Assembly (NCBI GenBank): GCA_963702995.1
Contig: OY969783.1
Coordinates: 558,001-622,000 of the forward strand
Origin: MFD04580-c1 sp963702995
GTDB taxonomy: Bacteria > Planctomycetota > Phycisphaerae > Tepidisphaerales > Tepidisphaeraceae
Length of the DNA: 64,000 nucleotides
Direction of reading: 5' to 3'
The notes under the pieces were generated by a model that ran no database searches, was not told the origin of the DNA, and saw only the letters and a list, made by a program, of their open reading frames with translations. Below, piece after piece: positions 46,067 through 54,869 of this stretch. Position numbers and translations under genes: made by a program. Within the stretch, counting starts at the first letter, position 1. Each line of letters starts with the position of its first letter.

Positions 46067-48288
46067 ATGACGCAAACCGACTTAGATCGCAGGTACAACA
46101 GCGAATCCAATTTCCCAGTTCGGGAGTCGGGAGAGCCCGGGGCTAGTAACAAATCGATCGTGCTTATTCTGTGGCGTGGTGCATGGATTATCGTAGGAAT
46201 GGCAGTGGTCTGCGTCGCCAGCGCCTTTTTCTACCTGTCGAAGGCCACGCCGATCTATTCCAGCAGCGCGCGAATGCTGGTTGAGCAGCAAGGGCCCGCG
46301 ATCATGAACGAGGCGGTCAACGCCGGAGGGCAGTCTTCCAACTACCTGGCGACCCAGTGCGAGTTGATCAAATCGACGCCTATCCTCGGTCCCGTTGGAG
46401 ATTTGCCGGAAATTCGCCAAATGAAGACCTTCGCCGGACTGGACAATCCGGTCGGCGCGCTAAAGGCAAGCCTGACGACGGAAATCACTAAGCCGGACGA
46501 GCTGCTGAATATCTCCTTTGAGTCGCCGTACCCAGACGATGCCTCGGACGTGGTCAACGCGGTGATCGATTCGTATCGGAAGTACTATGCGGAGCGCAAG
46601 CGATCGACGGCGGTCGAGGTGCTGAGGATCCTCGAAAAGGAGAAGAAGGACCGCGACGCGGAATTGCAACGCAAAGTGAATGACATCCTGGATTTCAAGC
46701 AGAAGAACCCCAATTTGTCCTACATCAGCGAAAAGGGGAACATTATCGTCGATCAGTTGGCCAAGCTGGCTGAAGCGCTGACCGGCGCCCATTTGGATTC
46801 GCTCGAAGCCAGGGGACTCTTCGAAGGAGCCAAGGCCATGGCTGGCGATTCAGCCCGGATGGAACAGTGGACGCGGCTGCAGCGAGGGGCTGGCAGCGCC
46901 ACTCCCCAGGAGAATGAAATTCAGCAGTTAGAGGCGCAGTGCGCCGAGATGCTAGTGACCATGGGGTCCGAAAACGTCAAGATCAAGCAGCTCGAAGCTC
47001 GGATCCGCGGGTTGAAATCGAACATCGACGAGCGGTCGCCGCAAACCTTCGAAGGCTATTTGGCGGCGTTGGAGCAGCGCTGGTTGACGTCCAAACAGCG
47101 TGAGGAAGAGCTGCAGAAATCGTTCGATGAACAGCAAACTAAAGCGCTTTCGCTGAACAGCGAAAGTGCCAAGATGGAAGCGATGGCTTCGGAGCAGAAG
47201 CGGCTGGAGCGGCTATGCGACATGCTCGACAACCGGATCAAAGAGCTCAAAGTCACTGAGGACGTGGGGGCGATGAACGTCAGCGTCCTGGAATACGCCA
47301 AGCCGGCTGCGACGCCGATCAGGCCGAAGCGCTCGACCGTCTTGTTCGAGGCACTGGTGCTGGGACTGATGCTGGGCGGAGGGCTCGCGTACCTGAGGGA
47401 TTGGCTGGACCACCGCCTCAACTCACCCGAGGAAATCCGCGAGATGCTGGGTTTAAACGTGCTGGGCGTCCTTCCCAACATGCCCGGCAAGGAGCCGGTA
47501 TCAAGCCGGGGTCAGAAAGTTCATATGGACCCGATGTCCGAGGTTGCCGAGGCCTACCGGACCATTCGCACGGCGATCTACTTCGGTGCGCCGGACGGAA
47601 AGGCAAAGACGGTGCTCGTCACGTCGCCTGCTCCCGGCGACGGCAAGTCGACGACAGCGAGCAATTTGGCCATCGCGATGGCACAGGCTGGCCAGAGGGT
47701 CTTGCTGTTGGATGCCGACTTCCGTAGGCCAACAATTTACAAGGTCTTTTCGATCGAGGAAGGGGCTCCGGGCATCACGGACGTTCTTGCAGATCAGACG
47801 CCGCTTGCCGGTGCGTTAAAGACAACTTGCACGCCTGGGCTCTTCGTATTGACTTGCGGCGCCTTACCGAAAAACCCGTCGGAGATCCTGAACGGTCGTG
47901 CTTTTGGGGCCTCATCGCGCAGTTGGAGGCGCAATTCGACCATATCGTCATCGATTCTCCGCCGGTGCTGCCGGTCACCGACGCCCGAATCCTTGGCGCC
48001 TTGTGCGACCTGACGGTTCTGGTGCTTCGGGCACAGAAATCCACGTGCCGGGCCGCCATGCAGGCCAGCGACAGTTTGATGTCGGTCGGGGCACGGATCC
48101 TCGGCGTGGTGGTCAATGACGTGCCTCGCGGCCGTTCCGGGTACGGCTATTACAACTACGGCAATTATCGCTATGGTTACGGCTATGGGAATGGAAGCCA
48201 CAAGCCGGGTCCCAAGGCGATCGAAGGCCCCACCAATGGAGCACGCCTGGCGGCCAGCACGTCCTCCGGCCCTGCAGTAGTGGATTGA
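46067..48288 (+). CDS. wzc: Wzc-type polysaccharide co-polymerase/bacterial tyrosine kinase (frameshift near 47906)
   Basis: GGGGAG precedes ATG 46067. The Wzz domain lies between membrane segments at about 43-60 and 425-445, with a long coiled-coil region between them (about 190-410). The kinase domain has Walker A SPAPGDGKST (about 519-529), Walker A' LLLDADFRRP (about 546) and Walker B IDSPPVLPVTDA. The first frame ends at 48013 because a G is missing from GGGG 47906-47909; the other frame carries the kinase end and a tyrosine-rich tail (GYGYYNYGNYRYGYGYG, 48139-48189), the autophosphorylated cluster of such kinases. It controls chain length of EPS. Without repair the tail and Walker B would be lost. 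Confidence 0.88.
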
Positions 48289-49164
48289 TTGGCGGACCGT
48301 TTCCCAAGGTCTGTCGCAGCCTTCGAGACCATGGACGAATTGGCGACCAATCTCCTGACCGCGACTCAGCTTGATCGTCTGGCTCGCTTCGACGTTCGAC
48401 AGTCGGTGGACATTCACAGCCATTGCCTTCCTTGCATAGACGATGGCCCGCGTACCCTGGTTGATGCACTCGACCTATGTCGGCGTCTGGTGGATGACGG
48501 GATCACGACCGTCATCGCTACCCCACATCAACTCGGTCGATATCACGACCGCAACCCCGCCGCCGCCGTCCGCCAGGCAGTTGAGGCGATGAACCGTTCT
48601 CTGATGAGCGAGGGAATCCCGCTGTTGGTCAGACCAGGAGCCGACGTACGGCTGGACGAGCGAATTCCGCGTATGCTGTGCGAAGACCGCATCCTCACCC
48701 TCGGCGACTCCGGGCAGACGTTATTGCTGGAGCTGCCTGACGATGTGTTCATCGACCCCCTGCAACTGATCCGAGACCTGTCCTCCCACGGCGTACGCGT
48801 CATCGTTTCGCACCCGGAGCGGAACCGGTTTCTGACTGCAAATCCCGGGGTCATTCATGCTTGGCTGACGTTGGGGGCGACCTTGCAACTGACCGCCGGC
48901 AGCTTCAGGGGTGACTTCGGGTCAACCGCCCAGCGGGCCGCCTGGTACTGGCTGGAATCGGGCCAGGCGTCCCTCGTCGCCAGCGACGCTCACGACACCG
49001 TCCGTCGCCCGCCGCGGATGTCCGAGGCGATCCGGCTGATCGACAAGCGACTGGGCGAGGCAACCGCCCGCCGCGTCTGCCTCGAAAACCCCCTTCGCAT
49101 TTTCAGCGACCGCGAACTGACGGTGACGCCTTTCCGTCCTGGTCCGATCGCCTGCCCTCCTTGA
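48289..49164 (+). CDS. CpsB/YwqE-type protein-tyrosine phosphatase (PHP family)
   Basis: The metal-binding residues of the PHP fold are all seen: VDIHSHCLPCIDDGP (HxH), ATPHQLGRYH, LLLELPDD, VSHPERN and ASDAHDTVRRPP. Such manganese-dependent phosphatases remove phosphate from the tyrosine tail of the cognate kinase and are the Wzb counterpart of Gram-positive type. The gene starts directly after the wzc stop (TTG 48289), or at ATG 48331, so kinase and phosphatase are co-transcribed. Length, 291 residues or 277, is normal for the family. Confidence 0.92.
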   Translation: MADRFPRSVAAFETMDELATNLLTATQLDRLARFDVRQSVDIHSHCLPCIDDGPRTLVDALDLCRRLVDDGITTVIATPHQLGRYHDRNPAAAVRQAVEAMNRSLMSEGIPLLVRPGADVRLDERIPRMLCEDRILTLGDSGQTLLLELPDDVFIDPLQLIRDLSSHGVRVIVSHPERNRFLTANPGVIHAWLTLGATLQLTAGSFRGDFGSTAQRAAWYWLESGQASLVASDAHDTVRRPPRMSEAIRLIDKRLGEATARRVCLENPLRIFSDRELTVTPFRPGPIACPP

Positions 49165-49173
49165 TCGACGGCC

Positions 49174-51681
49174 ATGTCCCGAGGAATTCAGACCATTCAG
49201 CTTGCGCCAACGCGTTGGTCATGGTACGACCGCGTCGTTGAAACCGCCTTCGCGGCGTGCCTGGCATTTATGCCTTTCGCCCTGGGGGTCGTCGTCCCCT
49301 GGAGTGAAGAGGTCGTCCTAATATCAGTTGCCGCGGTGGCGCTGCTCGTGTTGGTGGGTCTGGTCGCTCGGCCGAGTTTGGCCTTCGCTTGGAACTGGTC
49401 GTACCTTTCAGTTTTCGCGTTCATTGCCGTCGCGGGGTTACAACTTGTGCCGCTGCCAGCCTCCGTCGTAGGCGCACTGTCCCCAAACACCGTCGCGCAG
49501 CGTAAGGAATTGCTTGGCGACCTTTCGCCGGCACCGCTGGGCCGCATGTCCATCAGCTTTTGCCCCGAAGCAACCCGGCACGACCTGACAATCGTGCTGA
49601 TCTGCGCCAGCGTTTTCGTCGTCTGCTTGAACCTCTACCGCAGTGCCGCGCAAATCAAGCGGCTGCTCGTCACGTTAAGTGTTATCGGCGGGGCCATCGT
49701 GCTCCTCGCCTTGGCACAAGATATCTCGGCAGCCTCGGAAATCTACTGGCGGATCCCCATCCCCGCCGGCGACCTCGCCTTGGGTGGACCTTTCGTCAAC
49801 CACAATAATTTTGCCCAGTTTGGCAATATGTGCGCGGGCACCGCCTTGGCCCTCCTGCTCGTGACCTGGCGCGAAGCGGCAGCGGCGGACCGTTCGGCTG
49901 GATGGCGAGGGGGCTCCCGGGCTGCGTTCCGATCCGCCCCTGTGATCTGGATCTTGAGCGCCGTCGTGATCGCGAATTTTGTCGCGGTCGCGCTCTCGCT
50001 GTCACGCGGGGGGGTTATTTCCAGCCTAGTCGGAATCGGATTCCTGGTGGCGGTTCTGGTGGCCGCGAGGGGGAACAGTGGACGCGGCGCGGCACTGGCA
50101 CTCGTCGGTCTGGCTGCCTTCGGCTGCATCCTCTACCTGGGGTTCGACGCCGTCTACGACCGCTTCGCGGCGAAGGACGTGACCACATTCGGGGGTCGGG
50201 AAGTGATCTTCCAAGCGGCCACCCGGGGATTCGTGAAGTTCCCGGTCATTGGATCAGGGCTTGGGACCCATCAATTCGTGTACCCCATGTTCGAAAGATC
50301 CAACCTGGGTGCCTTGGCGACGCATGTCGAGAACGAATACATCCAGTTGGCGGAAGAGATGGGCGTCGCCGGGTTGGTCCTGCTGGCCGGCTTCTTGGTC
50401 GTGATCGGTTACCACTTCTTTTGGAACGTGCGTTGGAACCGGTCTCCGATCGGAGCCGCCGCGTTCGGGCTCGGCTTCACGCTTGTCGTTGCGATGGTCC
50501 ATAGCCTCAGCGATTTCGGTCAGCACTTCCCTGCCATCGGATGTGTCTCCGCGGCGACCGCGGCAGCGCTCATCAACCTTACCCGGTTGGGACGGGAAGG
50601 CAGGAGGGTAAACGCCGTGGCGACCCAGTCACCGGGCAAGCGCATCGTCGGGCGTGTTATCATGGCATTGCTCGTTGCGGCCCTTGCATCGCGGCTTCCC
50701 GCCGCGAACCGTTCGAGGCTGGCGGCCAATCATTGGGCTGAAGTGGAAGGGTTGGAGTGGGACTTGGCGACCAATAACTGGGCCGGCCCCGACCTTGAGT
50801 ATAACTCGCTCCTTTCCCATGCCTCCGCGGCCGCCAACCTTTGCCCCGGCAACGTGAGATACCGATATGGGCTCAACAGCTATCGCTGGCACTCGGTCGA
50901 GCAGTTTGACGATCCGAGTTCACCGCTTTACGAGCGGTTCGCGGCCCGGATTGTTGCGGAGCTCGATAAAGCCCGCGTCGTTTGCCCCACTTATGGCCCC
51001 ACGTATTGTCTGTCGGGCCAGATTGAACATTTCGTGATGAAGCAGGCAATTGGAGCTTCCCACATCCGCACCGGCTACCGCCTCGCGCCCGACGACCAAT
51101 CTTGTTGTTTCGCTCTTGGACGGCTCGCAGCCAGTCAAGGGCGTTGGGATGAATCGCTGGAGGCGTTTGCCAAGTGCCTGAAGCTGAATGGGGGAACGCA
51201 GGAGATTCTCAACGTGTACCTTAACCAGGTGGACCGGCCTGACATGGCGATCGCCGTCCTGCACGACAATTACGATGGTCTCTTTCAACTCGCGCAGCAG
51301 TTGGAAGCGCCGCCTCTCGCCGGTCGTAAGTCGGCACCCGCTTTCGCCGATGTTGCAAGGCGGCAGGCCGTCGCCGCATTGGCGATTGCCGCCGCCAAGC
51401 CCGATGCGTCGCTCTCCGCCCTCACTTCGATGGCAGATGTCGCGTGGCGGCGTGGTGAGTACTCCGCGGCGGCGAGCCTGTACCGGCGGGCCATCCAAAT
51501 AGATTACGCGAACGCCCAGTGGCACCTTCAACTCGCCAGGTCGTTGGCAAAACTCAACGAAGGTCAGAGCGCGTATCGCAAGGCGCGACTCTCGCTACGG
51601 CTGCGGCCTGGGTGGAGCGACGCATCGGCATTGCTGGATGAGCTGGGAAAGCTTCCTTCCGTTCAAATTGACCCCGATTGA
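49174..51681 (+). CDS. O-antigen ligase/polymerase with C-terminal repeat region
   Basis: The first 480 or so residues have about ten membrane helices with the Wzy_C/WaaL pattern: GGPFVNHNNFAQFGNM before the large periplasmic loop and FPVIGSGLGTHQFVYP, VENEYIQLAEEMGVAGLV after it. The remaining 330 residues are soluble and helical with TPR-like units (LGRLAASQGRWDESLEAFAK, ASLYRRAIQIDYANAQWHLQ). This fusion is known in Planctomycetota and some Deltaproteobacteria EPS loci. It would polymerise or ligate the EPS while the repeats bind partners outside the membrane (inference). It starts nine bases after the phosphatase gene. Confidence 0.85.
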   Translation: MSRGIQTIQLAPTRWSWYDRVVETAFAACLAFMPFALGVVVPWSEEVVLISVAAVALLVLVGLVARPSLAFAWNWSYLSVFAFIAVAGLQLVPLPASVVGALSPNTVAQRKELLGDLSPAPLGRMSISFCPEATRHDLTIVLICASVFVVCLNLYRSAAQIKRLLVTLSVIGGAIVLLALAQDISAASEIYWRIPIPAGDLALGGPFVNHNNFAQFGNMCAGTALALLLVTWREAAAADRSAGWRGGSRAAFRSAPVIWILSAVVIANFVAVALSLSRGGVISSLVGIGFLVAVLVAARGNSGRGAALALVGLAAFGCILYLGFDAVYDRFAAKDVTTFGGREVIFQAATRGFVKFPVIGSGLGTHQFVYPMFERSNLGALATHVENEYIQLAEEMGVAGLVLLAGFLVVIGYHFFWNVRWNRSPIGAAAFGLGFTLVVAMVHSLSDFGQHFPAIGCVSAATAAALINLTRLGREGRRVNAVATQSPGKRIVGRVIMALLVAALASRLPAANRSRLAANHWAEVEGLEWDLATNNWAGPDLEYNSLLSHASAAANLCPGNVRYRYGLNSYRWHSVEQFDDPSSPLYERFAARIVAELDKARVVCPTYGPTYCLSGQIEHFVMKQAIGASHIRTGYRLAPDDQSCCFALGRLAASQGRWDESLEAFAKCLKLNGGTQEILNVYLNQVDRPDMAIAVLHDNYDGLFQLAQQLEAPPLAGRKSAPAFADVARRQAVAALAIAAAKPDASLSALTSMADVAWRRGEYSAAASLYRRAIQIDYANAQWHLQLARSLAKLNEGQSAYRKARLSLRLRPGWSDASALLDELGKLPSVQIDPD

Positions 51682-51721
51682 GCGTTTTTGCTCTAATTTG
51701 CGGGAATTCTTTGCAGCGGCC

Positions 51722-51749
51722 TTGACAATACGGGCGATGATCTTAAGCT
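51722..51749 (+). promoter_or_regulatory. Candidate promoter for the Calx-beta protein gene
   Basis: TTGACA (51722-51727), a 16-base spacer and TAAGCT (51744-51749) lie 45 bases before the ATG at 51794. The -35 box is perfect and the -10 box weak. Confidence 0.45.
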
Positions 51750-51793
51750 AAAGGGGTTCTTGGGTATCTCCGCACCGTACTGAAAGGGTGGTC

Positions 51794-52318
51794 ATGCGAA
51801 CGTTGATTTTGACACTTTTGGGTTTGGTCCTGATCCCTTCACTTGCCAGTGCAGCGAGTTTTGACCCCTTTAGCCCTGGCGAATCTGCCGGAGCGGCATC
51901 CGGGTCTTCGGGCGTGTCCTCGATCGTGGTTCCTTCGGTCATCATGCCGGCGGCGACCCAAGTCGTTCCGCCGAATATTTTTGTCACCGTGGTTTCGCCG
52001 GTTCAACAGAGCAGCAAGTCGACCACCCTCGCCCATTTTACGGTCCGCTTGTCCAAAGCCAGCAAGAACTATGTCACGTTTCACTACATCACGGCGCCTG
52101 GTTCGGCGGCACCCAATGAAGACTACATCATGAAGAGTGGTTATCTTACGTTCAAGCCGGGGCAGACGGCCATTCCGATTGATGTCGTCGTAGTTCGTGA
52201 AGCGCCAGAACGCGCGCCGTACGCCAAGGAAACGTTCTCGCTTAGGCTAACTTCAGCCACGAACGCGAACATCGTGCAGAGTAGCGCTGTGGTTACCATC
52301 AACACCAGCACCAAGTGA
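51794..52318 (+). CDS. Exported Calx-beta domain protein
   Basis: ATG 51794 has AAAGG seven bases upstream. The 174-residue product starts with a signal peptide (RTLILTLLGLVLIPSLASA, cleavage after ASA). A serine-rich linker leads to one Calx-beta domain (about 60-172) with the usual pattern VTFHYITAPGSAAPNEDY, GYLTFKPGQTAIPIDVVV and ETFSLRLTSATNANI. Calx-beta domains bind calcium in adhesion and matrix proteins. With its own promoter and terminator it is a single-gene unit between EPS genes; a secreted matrix or polymer-associated protein is a reasonable guess. Confidence 0.82.
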   Translation: MRTLILTLLGLVLIPSLASAASFDPFSPGESAGAASGSSGVSSIVVPSVIMPAATQVVPPNIFVTVVSPVQQSSKSTTLAHFTVRLSKASKNYVTFHYITAPGSAAPNEDYIMKSGYLTFKPGQTAIPIDVVVVREAPERAPYAKETFSLRLTSATNANIVQSSAVVTINTSTK

Positions 52319-52345
52319 GGCGTTTGGCTTTCCTGAACAACATGG

Positions 52346-52384
52346 CCCGCCCCAATGTCCAACATTGGGGCGGGTTTGTTTTTG
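52346..52384 (+). terminator. Strong intrinsic terminator
   Basis: CCCGCCCCAATGT (52346-52358) pairs perfectly with ACATTGGGGCGGG (52362-52374), followed by TTTGTTTTT. It ends the Calx-beta gene and could also serve the minus-strand gene that ends at 52409. Confidence 0.9.
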
Positions 52385-52408
52385 GATGATACACGCGATC
52401 AACGGCTC

Positions 52409-52903
52409 TCATGGCGTGCCGCCGGACTTCAGCATGCGGCGGAGCTTCCAGCGAACCAGCCGAAGCGGCAGCCAGTACGTCGTGAAGGCTGTCGCGGCAA
52501 ACACGCCGACCGGAAGGCTCTTCAGCACCGATTCCCCACCCTCGAATTCCCCATCCATGCCGCGGGCAAAAGCCCAGGCGGTCGCTACCGGCAGAATCAG
52601 CAACAGCGGAAAGCACCAAAGCGGAATGTGAAGCCAGGATTCAAACCATTCGAACAACAACGCCAACGGAAGGGAAAATAATAGCGGAGTGCCAATAACG
52701 AGCCAGGGCCACGGCAGGGATCGTGGCTCAACCACGGAAGAACCCAATTGAGGGATCGCTCCGACGAGTGCGAAGGCCCCAGTCATCGCGCAGATACTGA
52801 TGGCCGCCGCCAAGCTGTGTCGAACGATTCGTGTGGTTGAACGGCTCCACCGCATTCGTCTCCTTTCGATTGCACAGTACCAAACCATCGCCTGCGGCTC
52901 CAT
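52409..52903 (-). CDS. Hypothetical membrane protein (four helices)
   Basis: The 164-residue frame has four hydrophobic segments (SLAAAISICAMTGAFALVG, WPWLVIGTPLLFSLPLALLF, LWCFPLLLILPVATAWAFA and LPVGVFAATAFTTYWLPLRL) and basic ends. ATG 52855 (MRWSRSTTRIVRHS) gives 148 residues and a more likely start just before the first helix. I do not recognise a family. It is convergent with the Calx-beta gene and sits in a region that also contains the decayed phosphatase copy. Confidence 0.55.
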   Translation of the reverse strand: MEPQAMVWYCAIERRRMRWSRSTTRIVRHSLAAAISICAMTGAFALVGAIPQLGSSVVEPRSLPWPWLVIGTPLLFSLPLALLFEWFESWLHIPLWCFPLLLILPVATAWAFARGMDGEFEGGESVLKSLPVGVFAATAFTTYWLPLRLVRWKLRRMLKSGGTP

Positions 52904-53021
52904 TCGGGATCATGTCTACAACGTCTCGCCGCGCCGGCCTTCGCAAGGCGCCGTCCTTCAATTCCTGCCTGCGGCCTCCACGGTTCAATGTTTTGGAGGC
53001 AAATGCGATCCTATAACTTTG

Positions 53022-53879
53022 ATGCCGTCCGATGGCAATTCGCCGGCACCGCTCTCGCGGGTCAACACGAGCGTAGTGTTCCACCCCCTTAATGAATCCG
53101 TCCCCGTCGGTTTGCACTGCGATTGCTCGCCCGACTTCGACGACGGACCGGCGACCATGGCCGAAGCGATTGCCCTCTGTCGCCTGCTGGTGCATGAAGG
53201 GGTCAGAACCGTTGTGGCAACGCCACAACAACTCGGGCGATATCACAGCCGGAACATGGGTCCCTCGATTCGCCGCGCAATTCAGATGCTCCAATGCGAG
53301 CTCGTTCAGCAACAAATCCCTTCGGCGGTGCGTCCCGGTTGCCGAAGTGCGGATGGACGAGCGTATCCCCGAACTCACGAGCCTCGGTGAGGTGCGTCCT
53401 CTGGCCGATCGGACGTACTGCTGATGGAGATGCCGCCAGAAGTCTTCATCGACCCACTGGAACTCATCCGCAGCGTCGGACGCGACGGAGTGCGGGTCAT
53501 AGTGGCCCAACCCGAGCGGTATGCGTGGGCGGCTCGACGACCTCGAGCCTCCCGCGATTGGACGGACGCCGGTGCCGCTCTGCAAATCAATGCCGGCAGC
53601 CTCCTCGGCGAGTTTGGGCAGGAGGTCGAGAAGGCAGCCTCGTCGTTTCTATCCATGTCCATTCCACTCGTAGTCGCTACCGACGCTCACGACGTTCGGC
53701 ACCGTCCGCCCAGATTGCGTGAGGTGTTTCACCGCATTGAAAAGCCGCGTCGGAAAGAGGATCGCACGCAGAGCGTGCCTGGACGGTCGGCGGCAAATCA
53801 TGGGTTTACGATCCTCCCCTTGGCCAAAGAAGGGATCCGTGCCGAACGTGCGTCAGAAATGAAGGACGCGGAAATATAG
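53022..53879 (+). pseudogene. Degenerate CpsB-type phosphatase paralogue
   Basis: The sequence aligns along its length with the phosphatase at 48289-49164 but three metal-binding sites are gone: HSH has become HCD (GLHCDCSPDFDDGP), TPHQLGRYH has become TPQQLGRYH, and SHPERN has become AQPERY; only TDAHD is kept. An inserted T at 53339-53340 shifts the frame for about 25 codons (AEVRMDERIPELTSLGEVRP is in frame +1) and a deletion near 53411-53415 restores it (VLLMEMPPEVFIDPLELIRS). It cannot be an active PHP phosphatase. Its end overlaps the minus-strand gene by 27 bases. Confidence 0.8.
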
Positions 53880-54869
53880 GCAGCATGCCACTGCGATTGC
53901 GGCGGCTACACCAACCGCAAGGCCGATGCTGAGGGTTTTTTTTTGTGTGGCCCGACGGCGCAGCACCTCCTCTTCGGCACGCAGGATCGGTTTGAGGGCA
54001 TTCATCCGCTGCTCGACACCGCGACTGCGGCCTTGGGTTGTTAGCCACCCCGCCACCGGGCGCACTTGCGACTGCAACTCCGCGGGGACTGCAATTTGCG
54101 TGGAATTGACCAGGTCCTGCCAGCGTTGCATCTGGTTCGAGCACCGCTCATAGTCTCGCGACGCGTACGCCGCCAGGATTCCAGGAAGCAGGCCGTCGAG
54201 CGCCTCCACGGCCACGTCAACTCGCAGCTTTTTCATCGCCGCCTGAAGGCCGAGGCGCAGGTCATCGGGTATCGGCGTAAGCCATGCCTGTGCGTTCAAC
54301 TCCACCGGAATTGCTTCAAGGGCCTTCAGGTCTCGCTCGCGGAACGCGTGCTTGGCCTCAAGATGCATCTCGCGCAGCCGCGTCGCCTCAAGTTCCCTCA
54401 CGTTCTCCATCCAGCACGGATTCCCTGGGTCTTTTTCCGCCAACGCCCGCGCCAGGCCGAGCCGTTCACGTGCGTCAGCGCAGGCCAAGGCCAGGATGCG
54501 GTGCCTCGTCAACCAGGGTTGCAATTCCCTTTCCCGCTCTTGGGCGGACTCCAATTCCTTTACTCTCTCGACTTGCAGCCTTGGTGGGGGCGGCACAGCA
54601 GCAGCCAAGCACGCCGCCGACCACTGCTCGAATTCAGCAAGGTGCAGCGCGGGCACGAGTTCGAGGAGCGAAGGGAGGCATCCCGCCAAGTGCACCGCTT
54701 CGGATCGCATCCCCCGCCGCAGGTAATCCATGCAACGTCGCAGGCGGTCATTCGCCTCGCGACAAATCATCGCATACTCGGCCGCGACTTCCGTCAGTTC
54801 CTCACTCCAAGGGGCGTTCTTGCTGGTCAAATAGGAACCGATCTGTTCCACGATTTCCAGATGACTCAT
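53853..54869 (-). CDS. Helical protein with C-terminal membrane anchor, third gene of the GTPase operon
   Basis: The 338-residue protein is almost wholly helical with many Leu/Glu/Arg heptad-like stretches (for example AHLEFEQW region and ERERELQPWLTRHR) and ends with one membrane helix (IGLAVGVAAAIAVACCLYF) and a four-residue tail, a C-tail-anchored topology. No enzyme motif is visible. It starts with a four-base overlap (ATGA) with the GAP1-N2-like gene, so the three proteins are made together. Probably an adaptor that holds the module at the membrane (inference). Confidence 0.7.
   Translation of the reverse strand: MSHLEIVEQIGSYLTSKNAPWSEELTEVAAEYAMICREANDRLRRCMDYLRRGMRSEAVHLAGCLPSLLELVPALHLAEFEQWSAACLAAAVPPPPRLQVERVKELESAQERERELQPWLTRHRILALACADARERLGLARALAEKDPGNPCWMENVRELEATRLREMHLEAKHAFRERDLKALEAIPVELNAQAWLTPIPDDLRLGLQAAMKKLRVDVAVEALDGLLPGILAAYASRDYERCSNQMQRWQDLVNSTQIAVPAELQSQVRPVAGWLTTQGRSRGVEQRMNALKPILRAEEEVLRRRATQKKTLSIGLAVGVAAAIAVACCLYFRVLHF

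Noticed and set aside
52728..53585. 285-codon minus-strand frame
   Set aside because: It is antisense to the recognisable remnant of the CpsB-type phosphatase.
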